Under the pieces are notes generated by a model that worked only from the letters and a program-made list of their open reading frames with translations, ran no database searches and was not told where the DNA came from. Below, piece after piece: positions 7,221-13,029 of a stretch of DNA of 13,029 nucleotides. Each line of letters opens with the position of its first letter. The first letter of the stretch is position 1. Position numbers and translations under genes: made by a program. The stretch comes from an uncultured Acidobacteriota bacterium. GTDB lineage: Bacteria; Acidobacteriota; Blastocatellia; Pyrinomonadales; Pyrinomonadaceae. The stretch covers positions 1-13,029 of the forward strand of contig CADEEU010000062.1 in NCBI GenBank assembly GCA_902826385.1. Direction: 5' to 3'.

Positions 7221-8213
7221 ATGAAGAAGAACGCAGCCGAGTCGATCTCAATCTCCGCAAAAAATGATTTGGGCTCGGCCCGGAAAGAAAGAGCAGTTAG
7301 AACCGGAGAGGCTGAAAAAGAAAACAGAATTGTTCCGGGTCGCACACCTCTCGGCGTTCGCTTCCTCAAGACCATGGCCGATCTCAGTTCCAGTCGCCAG
7401 CGTCTACTGCGGCAAATCCTGGACGAGTCCAATGAAACTTTCTTTCTCTCTTCTCGCGAAATGGGACGGCGTTATAACGTAAATACCGCGACGATCATTC
7501 GGTCGATACAAGCTCTTGGCTACGAAAAATTCGCTGATTTTGCTCACGATCTTCGCGAGTATTTCGTGACCGGCATAACGCCCTACTCCGCTATGAAAGC
7601 CGCGGTGGAAACCGATCAAAGTGTCGCTGATCGTATCAGGCGAAGCGTGGAGAAAGACGTGGCGAACGTGAGCGAGTTTCGGGCGAACCTCGATCCGGAA
7701 AAAATTATAGATATTGCGAACAGAATCAATCTTGCCCAGCGCATTATAGTTCTCGGTATCGATTTCGCCTCCTCCCTCGCCGGTCCTCTCGCTTACGGAC
7801 TTGTTCGTCTTGGCTACGATGCCGATGCTCCGATAGGCAGCAGCGGCGTTGTTCACAATCGAATTAAGATCATGACCCCAAAAGATCTGCTTATCGCGAT
7901 CAGCTTTGGACGAGGGCTGCGGGACACGATCGAGGCGGTTAAGAGCGCTCGTCGGCGAAACATTCCAAGCTTTGGAATTACTAATGATGACGCCACTCCA
8001 ATTGCTAAATACTGCGACTCCTATCTTATTACGACGATTGCACGGACATCGTTCATTGATTCTTACGTCGCACCGACCGCCGCTCTGAATGCGATTCTCG
8101 TTGCCTGTGCTCACAGTCAGTCCGAACGTGCCTTGGAACATCTCAAAGAATCCGAGGAAGAGTATGCGTCGAGCGCCCGCTGGTATGTTGAAAGAAACGA
8201 TGGCAAAAGATAG
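7221..8213 (+). CDS. MurR/RpiR family transcriptional regulator (HTH + SIS domain)
   Basis: A 330-residue cytoplasmic regulator. Residues about 50-115 form the RpiR-type helix-turn-helix (LSSREMGRRYNVNTATIIRSI then LGYEKFADFAHDLREYF). Residues about 160-300 form a SIS domain (RIIVLGIDFASSLAGPLAYGL, DLLIAISFGRGLRDTIEAVKSA, IPSFGITND), the fold that senses phosphosugars in MurR and RpiR. A polar N-terminal extension of about 45 residues precedes the HTH and is unusual for the family. I chose ATG 7221 because a G-rich run lies just upstream and the predicted transcription start falls after the longer in-frame ATG at 7164. It is divergent from the receptor operon and overlaps the racemase-like gene, so it probably controls one or both units. 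MurR in Escherichia coli responds to N-acetylmuramate 6-phosphate, which would suit a cell-wall-fragment theme, but the effector here is unknown. Confidence 0.9.
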   Translation: MKKNAAESISISAKNDLGSARKERAVRTGEAEKENRIVPGRTPLGVRFLKTMADLSSSRQRLLRQILDESNETFFLSSREMGRRYNVNTATIIRSIQALGYEKFADFAHDLREYFVTGITPYSAMKAAVETDQSVADRIRRSVEKDVANVSEFRANLDPEKIIDIANRINLAQRIIVLGIDFASSLAGPLAYGLVRLGYDADAPIGSSGVVHNRIKIMTPKDLLIAISFGRGLRDTIEAVKSARRRNIPSFGITNDDATPIAKYCDSYLITTIARTSFIDSYVAPTAALNAILVACAHSQSERALEHLKESEEEYASSARWYVERNDGKR

Positions 8214-9372
8214 CAGAAAAAATGTTGCCGAAACGGAATTTCGATCCGGCGGAATCGATCTTAAGAATATCGAACTCCGCGAGATTGAAATGCCGCTCAA
8301 ATATTCTTTCGAGACCAGCTTTGGCGTAACTTCCAAACGTCGCGTGTTGGTCGTTCGGGTGGTCGACAGCTCCGGAGCCTCCGGTTACGGCGAATGCACG
8401 GCGATGGAGCAGCCGCTCTACAACCATGAATCGGTCGACACGGCATGGGCGATCATTACCGGATGTATCGCGCCTATACTTTCGGCTGCTTCTATATTTT
8501 CTGCCGCCGACGTCAGCCGAGTCTTAGCACCCATTCGGGGGAACAGGATGGCTATTGCAGCCATCGAGACAGCCATTTGGGACCTCGAGGCAAAAGTGCT
8601 GAACAAACCGCTTTGGCAGCATCTGGGCGGAACCTTGAGTGAGATAAACTGCGGTGTTTCGATAGGATTGCAGAGTTCTCCGGATGTTTTGATCGAGAGA
8701 GTCGAACGCGAGGTCGAAGCCGGATATCAGCGAATCAAGCTAAAGATCAAACCTGGAAAAGATATCGAATACGTCAAAGCCGTCCGTCGCAAATTTCCCG
8801 ATATTCTATTGTCTGTAGACGCTAACTCCGCTTACGATCTTGAAAGCAATATAGAAGTCCTGCAGGAACTCGATAATTACGATTTGCTGATGATCGAACA
8901 GCCGCTCGCAGCTGGTGATCTGCTAGATCACTCGAAATTGCAGCCCCGGCTAAGAACGCCTATCTGTCTCGACGAATCGATCACTTCCCTGCGGGACGCG
9001 CAACAGGCAATCGAAATGGACGCATGCCGCATTATCAACATCAAGCTTGGAAGAGTCGGCGGGCACAGTCAGGCAAAAGCCATCGAAGAGTTTGCGAAAG
9101 CGAAGAATATACCTGTTTGGTGCGGCGGCATGCTCGAAACGGGCATAGGTCGCGCTCACAATATCGCGATGTCTGCCTTCGACGGCTTTTCCCTGCCCGG
9201 TGACGTTTCCGCGTCTTCTCGGTACTGGGAAGAAGACGTAATAGAACCGCCGGTCGAGGTAAGTAAGGACGGGACAATTAAGACCCGCCGACAAGCGGGT
9301 ATCGGTTTCGACGTCAAAACTGGTCTGTTACATTCAATAACCTTGAGAACGATAACAATTTCCCTGCCGTAA
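8200..9372 (+). CDS. Enolase-superfamily N-acylamino-acid racemase / o-succinylbenzoate synthase-like enzyme
   Basis: A 390-residue member of the muconate-lactonising subgroup of the enolase superfamily. The capping domain starts at about residue 21 (LKNIELREIEMPLKYSF) and the barrel holds the full catalytic set: KxK at Lys180-Lys182, metal ligands Asp207 (VDAN), Glu233 (IEQP) and Asp258 (LDES), and the opposite-face base Lys282 (NIKLGRVGG). The block GGMLETGIGRAHN (309-321) is the signature I associate with the OSBS/N-succinylamino-acid racemase branch rather than dipeptide epimerases. Such enzymes interconvert D- and L-forms of N-acylated amino acids or make o-succinylbenzoate for menaquinone. 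No menaquinone gene is nearby, whereas a D-aminoacylase-like gene is, so racemase activity is the better guess. The ATG at 8200 overlaps the regulator stop by 14 bases, suggesting coupled translation; an ATG at 8185 is the alternative. Confidence 0.87.
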   Translation: MAKDSRKNVAETEFRSGGIDLKNIELREIEMPLKYSFETSFGVTSKRRVLVVRVVDSSGASGYGECTAMEQPLYNHESVDTAWAIITGCIAPILSAASIFSAADVSRVLAPIRGNRMAIAAIETAIWDLEAKVLNKPLWQHLGGTLSEINCGVSIGLQSSPDVLIERVEREVEAGYQRIKLKIKPGKDIEYVKAVRRKFPDILLSVDANSAYDLESNIEVLQELDNYDLLMIEQPLAAGDLLDHSKLQPRLRTPICLDESITSLRDAQQAIEMDACRIINIKLGRVGGHSQAKAIEEFAKAKNIPVWCGGMLETGIGRAHNIAMSAFDGFSLPGDVSASSRYWEEDVIEPPVEVSKDGTIKTRRQAGIGFDVKTGLLHSITLRTITISLP

Positions 9373-9474
9373 GACGTATTAAGCGAATACACGAACTACT
9401 TTGATTTCATGCTGGTTGAAGGAATCGTCTGATTCGGCAGGCGGGAACAATTCTTGTATCGAGAGTTTGCGGCT

Positions 9475-9543
9475 GGCGAGATTGGGTTCTCTTCGTCCTT
9501 CGCCTACCGAGGAATATTCTCGGCTACGGTCACGCGACCGTAG
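9475..9543. other. Cluster of three hairpins between the racemase and Asn-rich protein genes
   Basis: Three possible stems follow one another: GGCGA/TCGCC (9475-9479 with 9500-9504), CCGAG/CTCGG around a 7-base loop (9507-9523), and a perfect 8-bp stem CTACGGTC/GACCGTAG around ACGC (9524-9543). The last two abut with no gap, so they could stack coaxially. Otherwise the 231-base gap 9373-9603 holds no gene I can support. It does not match a riboswitch consensus that I recognise. Confidence 0.45.
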
Positions 9544-9561
9544 ACCTTTCCCTGTCTTTTT
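9524..9561 (+). terminator. Possible transcription terminator or leader hairpin after the racemase gene
   Basis: The 8-bp perfect stem at 9524-9543 with a 4-base loop is followed by a pyrimidine-rich stretch ending in a run of six T. The T-run starts about a dozen bases after the stem, further than in a standard intrinsic terminator, so the structure may instead be part of the leader of the next gene. Confidence 0.35.
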
Positions 9562-9603
9562 TCCGGTTTCTGGTGCACTGTTAGTTTAGTGGATAAAAAC
9601 ATT

Positions 9604-9921
9604 ATGAGAACAATTATCAGATTGGCCGGATTATCGGTGTTGATGGTCAGCTTTTTGGCAATGACCACGATTTCGGAAGCCTCTGTGGCAGTTATCGATA
9701 GCGGTGTATCGTCGCACGACGATTGCGCGAAGAAACGGGCACGCAGTAGAAAATGTGATGACGACAAATCGAACCGCAACTCAAACGGCAACGGCAATTC
9801 AAACAGCAATTCCAACCACCGCTCGAATGGTAACCGCAATTCTAACGGGAATGGTAACGGGAATCGCAATTCGAATAAAAATAATAATTCGAACAATAAC
9901 GGCAATTTCTACAACAACTAG
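9604..9921 (+). CDS. Small secreted asparagine-rich low-complexity protein
   Basis: A 105-residue protein that I do not recognise. It begins with a clear signal peptide (MRTIIRLAGLSVLMVSFLAM, probable cut near SEA-S27). A short mature head contains Cys41 and Cys51 enclosing nine residues, five of them basic (AKKRARSRK), with acidic residues outside both cysteines: a plausible disulfide loop. From Asn57 to the end, 26 of 49 residues are Asn, and from 57 to 101 every odd position is Asn except Arg73, alternating with Ser, Gly or Arg. Asn and Ser codons are mixed (AAC/AAT; TCA, TCC, TCG, TCT, AGC), so the pattern is held at protein level rather than by recent repeat slippage. I prefer ATG 9604 over GTG 9589. 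The gene sits 26 bases before the membrane-protein gene. A surface, matrix or amyloid-like role is conceivable but unproven. Confidence 0.7.
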   Translation: MRTIIRLAGLSVLMVSFLAMTTISEASVAVIDSGVSSHDDCAKKRARSRKCDDDKSNRNSNGNGNSNSNSNHRSNGNRNSNGNGNGNRNSNKNNNSNNNGNFYNN

Positions 9922-9947
9922 TTTCAGAAACCCCGGGCGAGGGCATT

Positions 9948-10541
9948 TTGGATTTTGCTTACTTGCACATCGTCACCAATCATATTCCCATCATCGGAGT
10001 GCCGCTTGCAGTCGTGGTGCTTTTGATGGGCGTATGGCGGAAAAGCGACGATCTCAAATCGGCCGCGTTTCTTATTTTCGCCGGGATGGGATTGGCAACA
10101 CTCGCAACTTTTCTACTCGGACAAGGCGGCGAAGACTTTGTCGAAGAAGTTGCGGGCGTTTCGAAAGACGCACTTCATGAGCACGAAGACTTTGCAAAGT
10201 TAGCCCTCGCGTCGGTCGCATTGACGGCGGCTCTTTCGTTATTCGCGGTTCTGCGTTATCAGGGCCTATCGTTTTTGCGCCGTCGAATTACATCCAGCGA
10301 AAGACTGGTAGGTGACGAAGTTTCCGCCGTTTCTGTATCCTGTTTTTCAACTTGGATGACCTTAGCGGTTTTGCTATTTGCCCTATTGAGCGTTGGAGTT
10401 TTGGGTTTTACAGGCAAGCTCGGCGGAATGGTCCGACATTCCGAATTCTACGACAGAACTCAAACCACAACTGACCAAAACACAGAAGAAGCCGATACAG
10501 AATATGGAAAAGGACGCCGACGAAATCGTGGCAAAGAATAG
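9948..10541 (+). CDS. Four-helix inner-membrane protein, DUF2231-like
   Basis: A 197-residue integral membrane protein with four predicted helices at about 9-28, 38-57, 85-104 and 134-155, and a hydrophilic, charged C-terminal tail (GKGRRRNRGKE). The N-terminal LHIVTNHIPIIG resembles the HPxxxHFPI-type opening of DUF2231 proteins, and HEHEDFAKLAL before helix 3 is also reminiscent of that family. No function is known for this group that I could assign here. Translation appears to start at TTG 9948, with GAGGG four bases upstream; no upstream in-frame ATG fits. It closely follows the Asn-rich secreted protein and may be in one transcript with it, which suggests an envelope role for the pair. 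The 3' end faces the convergent PGA-hydrolase gene. Confidence 0.7.
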   Translation: MDFAYLHIVTNHIPIIGVPLAVVVLLMGVWRKSDDLKSAAFLIFAGMGLATLATFLLGQGGEDFVEEVAGVSKDALHEHEDFAKLALASVALTAALSLFAVLRYQGLSFLRRRITSSERLVGDEVSAVSVSCFSTWMTLAVLLFALLSVGVLGFTGKLGGMVRHSEFYDRTQTTTDQNTEEADTEYGKGRRRNRGKE

Positions 10542-10664
10542 CAACAGCCAAGACTAGCCCGCAGTTTATGGTAACGCTCAATAAGCATCGGCTACGCGCG
10601 CAACTCGGCACTCTCTCGACATCGAAGATTAAAGTTAAGGGTGCCGTAATCGTGGCAATCGCTT

Positions 10665-12296
10665 TTAAATACCGATCAACGCACAATAGAAGTCCGCGAC
10701 CGCGTCTGCGATGGTGACCCAATGTTTTTCTCGTGCCGGTTTTGACTGCTCGATTTGGACGCCGTTTTTACCGGATGCCGTGATGCGGTTAACAATATTG
10801 TTTGGATTGCTGCCTGAAAGACCGCCCGAGCTTTCGAGCCGGACTTCTATATTCGAACCGGCGGCAATGAGAGCGGTTCTGATCGCTTGAACGATTTGCC
10901 GTCTTACGCTGATCGGCGCCAGCCCGCCAACACCGATGCGATCTTCTGTCCAGCCATGGAATGCCACCGCGTGTATATATTTCCGTTGAAACACTTCGCC
11001 GAGCACCGGAAATGAATGCTCTGAAATCTCGGTCGAAGTAATGTGCCAGCGCTTCGATGCTCCGCCGCCTGCTTTCCATCCCATGCACCGCCACGAGCGG
11101 GCTAAGGAAGCACCCAGCCTTCTTTGAACACGCAGAGCCTGCTTATCGGTAAGTTTTTCAATGTCGCCGCCGTGCGGGGCAAGGGCAATTAGATCCTTGC
11201 CTGAACCCGAAATACGTTCGATCAATTCAGACGCATCTCGGGCCTCAACTTGGGACATATCGGGATTGGTTACCTGAGTATCCAGGTCGCCATTGGCTCC
11301 GTTCGAGTTAGCAAGCCCAAGACGCGCCAGCCCGTCCGGCCCGACGCGAATGCCCGTTCCATTTTGCCTTTGAATCAGTGTAAATAGACCGAGTTCTTCG
11401 CCAACTTTAATTCGAACCTGGCGGTCCAAACCGCTCCCGGCATCTTCCAGAAATTCGATTACCGCATTATTTGCAGTAAAACGCTCGCTACGCGCGGGCC
11501 CGGAATTAAGTTCACTGTTTGTTAAATCTGGCCGGATCTTTACGTTCATAGTTGTCGGCGGATCCCTAAATTTAACGATTGCGATGTACTGGCTTTCGTC
11601 GGCGCTTTTCTTTTTCACATAACCGTTCGGGGTGAGTGGGATGGTTTTCCTGGAAACACTGTTGCTGACGTTCCCGCCGATAACGTCAATCGAATCGCCG
11701 CGAACTTCCGTAACGATGTCGCAATGCGTCCGCCAGGCGATTTGTTTTCCGTTTTCATCTACATTATCGATACTGTCGTAGGTCACACATTTTTTCGGCC
11801 GCTCTGTTGTGTCCTGGTATTGAGCTTTAGAACAGCGCCGTTGGCAAACCAAATCGCCGGCCTCCGGTTTTATCTCATTGATTCTGTAGGCCCAAAAAGG
11901 ATTGTCATTCACGTTATTTTCCCGGTTGAATTTTGCATCAGCTATATAAACCCGGTGAGCAGGACTCTTTTTAAACTTGCTTGCCCCAGCGGACTGCATG
12001 ATCCACGAAATAAACACCCCGCTCCAAGGATGCAGCAAATGATCCGGATCGGCCCGAAGTTCCTCGACAATCTTCTTAGCCTCACTCGTACTTTTAACCG
12101 ACCGCCAGTACTTTTCCAGAATCAAAGTCGCGGCCTCATTCCATTCTTTCAAATCATCGCCCAACCATCGTTCAAGCTCTTGCTCGGCAAGATCGATAAC
12201 GCGCTCTTTCACCAAAACCCAGTTCTGCATAACCTCATTGCTGACCCTGCTTGTTTGGGATCGCTCCACGAGTAAAGGCTCCGGCTCAAATCTCAA
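10665..12296 (-). CDS. DUF2272 domain - poly-gamma-glutamate hydrolase fusion protein
   Basis: A 543-residue two-domain protein without a signal peptide. The N-terminal half (about 30-245) matches DUF2272, a CHAP/NlpC-like group: HPWSGVFISWIMQSAG (89-104), GDLVC (147-151), the His-containing HCDIVTEV (191-198) and VIGGNVSNSV (205-214). The position where CHAP amidases carry their catalytic Cys is Ser92. A linker or beta-rich segment (about 246-350) follows. The C-terminal part (about 365-541) resembles the zinc-dependent phage poly-gamma-glutamate hydrolase family: APHGGDIE with His375 and Glu380, WHITST (His418), AFHG (His447), NNIVNR and GVQIEQS (512-518). That family cleaves gamma-linked glutamate polymers. 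The TTG start has GAAGG seven bases upstream, overlapping the stop of the preceding protease gene, so translation is probably coupled. Its substrate could be capsule-like polyglutamate or another gamma-glutamyl peptide; this is inferred. Confidence 0.85.
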   Translation of the reverse strand: MRFEPEPLLVERSQTSRVSNEVMQNWVLVKERVIDLAEQELERWLGDDLKEWNEAATLILEKYWRSVKSTSEAKKIVEELRADPDHLLHPWSGVFISWIMQSAGASKFKKSPAHRVYIADAKFNRENNVNDNPFWAYRINEIKPEAGDLVCQRRCSKAQYQDTTERPKKCVTYDSIDNVDENGKQIAWRTHCDIVTEVRGDSIDVIGGNVSNSVSRKTIPLTPNGYVKKKSADESQYIAIVKFRDPPTTMNVKIRPDLTNSELNSGPARSERFTANNAVIEFLEDAGSGLDRQVRIKVGEELGLFTLIQRQNGTGIRVGPDGLARLGLANSNGANGDLDTQVTNPDMSQVEARDASELIERISGSGKDLIALAPHGGDIEKLTDKQALRVQRRLGASLARSWRCMGWKAGGGASKRWHITSTEISEHSFPVLGEVFQRKYIHAVAFHGWTEDRIGVGGLAPISVRRQIVQAIRTALIAAGSNIEVRLESSGGLSGSNPNNIVNRITASGKNGVQIEQSKPAREKHWVTIADAVADFYCALIGI

Positions 12297-12307
12297 ACCT
12301 CAACCTT

Positions 12308-13029
12308 CTACCTAACATAAGTCCTTTTCCACGCCTCAATCCGGGTAAGCAGTTGAGGGGTCAGGATTACTGCTGCGTTGTGAGTTAGAGTCTGAGTCCC
12401 GTCTGGATTGACATTCCAACGTCCGGACGCGCCGCTGTGAATTCCCACGAGGGACGCGACACCGTTTCGCATCAACCAAACCGGCGAGCCGCTTTGTCCG
12501 GGCTTGGTATCGATCGTGTGTAAAAGCATATCGAGCCGGGCGTCGTAACTGATCGCTCCGTCTCCGGTCCACATCGTTCCTTCCGGCTTTTCACCCGGAT
12601 ATCCCGTTACATTTGCGGTTTGTCCCACTATGAGGTTCGGATCGATCCCAACTTCGCTTCTTATCCCGCAACTACCCTGAATTCCCCAAAATCCGAGCCG
12701 ACATTGACCCAAACGCCGTTCCTGCCAGCCCGAGACATCCTTTTTTAAGGTGACAAGGCCCAAGTCGTGCTGCGGTTGAATCCGCCATCCGTTCCGAACC
12801 CGCACCACCGATCGAGGATCGACACGCCAGCCCGAAATGCCAATGGACTCAAATGGTCTATCGTGTCCATTTCGCGCAACCTCCACCCGCAGCCGATCGC
12901 CAACCGTTTTTCTGCCCGGATCGTCCACGGACACCAAAACATGCGCGGCCGTCAAAACGTGGCGCGGACTTATCAAAACTCCGCTCCCAGCGCCATAACC
13001 TTGTTCCGTCGGAACAACACTTGGGATAG
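12308..13029 (-). CDS. Trypsin/V8-like serine protease, 5' end beyond window
   Basis: The 239 visible residues belong to a chymotrypsin-fold serine protease. The open frame runs to the right edge and reads GYGAGSGVLISPRHVLTAAHVL near its visible start, the normal first block of the mature domain, so the real start lies outside the window; the in-frame TTG at 12976 falls inside this block and is not the start. The triad is complete: His in LTAAHV, Asp in QHDLGLV, Ser in GQSGSPVW. The order and the TxPGxSGSP context fit the glutamyl endopeptidase/V8-like branch. Two cysteines in QCRLGFWGIQGSCG could form a disulfide, which would suit export, but the N-terminus is not visible. It lies 11 bases upstream of the DUF2272-PGA hydrolase gene on the same strand, so the two are probably one operon. 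Confidence 0.87.
   Translation of the reverse strand, partial: IPSVVPTEQGYGAGSGVLISPRHVLTAAHVLVSVDDPGRKTVGDRLRVEVARNGHDRPFESIGISGWRVDPRSVVRVRNGWRIQPQHDLGLVTLKKDVSGWQERRLGQCRLGFWGIQGSCGIRSEVGIDPNLIVGQTANVTGYPGEKPEGTMWTGDGAISYDARLDMLLHTIDTKPGQSGSPVWLMRNGVASLVGIHSGASGRWNVNPDGTQTLTHNAAVILTPQLLTRIEAWKRTYVR

Noticed and set aside
7404..8336. 310-residue minus-strand open frame
   Set aside because: It lies antisense to the rpiR-like and racemase-like genes, both with clear family motifs; its own translation is Ser/Arg/Ile-rich without domains.
8200..9372. Menaquinone biosynthesis role for the MenC-like gene
   Set aside because: No other menaquinone gene is in the window and the neighbourhood points to acylated D-amino acids; not formally excluded.
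9401..9589. 62-residue plus-strand frame in the racemase/Asn-rich spacer
   Set aside because: No ribosome site, Ser/Arg-rich translation without features, and it overlaps the hairpin cluster.
9504..9905. 133-residue Leu/Phe/Glu-rich minus-strand frame
   Set aside because: It is the reverse reading of the Asn-rich repeat; the plus-strand frame has a signal peptide and a fitting start.
10642..10657. Weak stem TGCC/GGCA between the convergent genes
   Set aside because: Only four solid pairs and a poor T-run; the 123-base convergent gap 10542-10664 shows no convincing terminator.
11724..12275. 183-residue plus-strand open frame
   Set aside because: Antisense shadow of the DUF2272 domain region.
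12974..12976. TTG as start of the serine protease
   Set aside because: The frame stays open to the window edge and the upstream residues (GYGAGSGV) are part of the conserved first block of the protease domain.

Overview
The window looks like a chromosomal piece from a Gram-negative soil-type bacterium, most likely Acidobacteriota (Blastocatellia-like). That assignment is an inference. It rests on a giant Oar-like TonB-dependent receptor with an N-terminal carboxypeptidase-regulatory domain, on atypical M19 and D-aminoacylase-like proteins of kinds I associate with that phylum, and on frequent TTG/GTG starts at moderate GC. There are ten protein-coding genes, two of them cut by the window edges. 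I see no RNA genes, insertion sequences or CRISPR arrays.

Left part (1-6790, minus strand): a probable operon in transcription order of an outer-membrane TonB-dependent receptor, a Tat-exported M19 dipeptidase-like protein, a class C beta-lactamase-fold serine hydrolase, and an exported N-acyl-D-amino-acid deacylase-like amidohydrolase that runs off the left edge. Middle (6791-9372): a 430-base divergent control region, then on the plus strand a MurR/RpiR-type SIS-domain regulator. Its stop overlaps the start of an enolase-superfamily N-acylamino-acid racemase/o-succinylbenzoate synthase-like enzyme by 14 bases. The receptor promoter (TTGACA, 17-base spacer, TAGAAC) has a 22-bp near-perfect palindrome occupying the whole spacer and most of the -10, a classic repressor geometry. 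Together these genes suggest a regulated uptake-and-processing locus for D-amino-acid-containing or N-acylated peptides, such as cell-wall fragments: receptor import, periplasmic cleavage and deacylation, cytoplasmic racemisation, and a sugar-phosphate-type sensor.

Right part: after a hairpin-rich spacer (9475-9543) comes a small secreted protein whose last 50 residues are about half asparagine in a strict every-second-residue register, then a four-helix membrane protein (DUF2231-like). Convergent to these is a minus-strand pair: a trypsin/V8-like serine protease (5' end beyond the right edge) and, 11 bases downstream, a cytoplasmic-looking fusion of a DUF2272 (CHAP/NlpC-like) domain to a poly-gamma-glutamate hydrolase domain.

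The most notable points are that both metallohydrolases lack the usual first metal-binding HxH/HxD motif, the operator-in-promoter arrangement, the DUF2272-PGA hydrolase fusion, and the alternating-Asn secreted protein.
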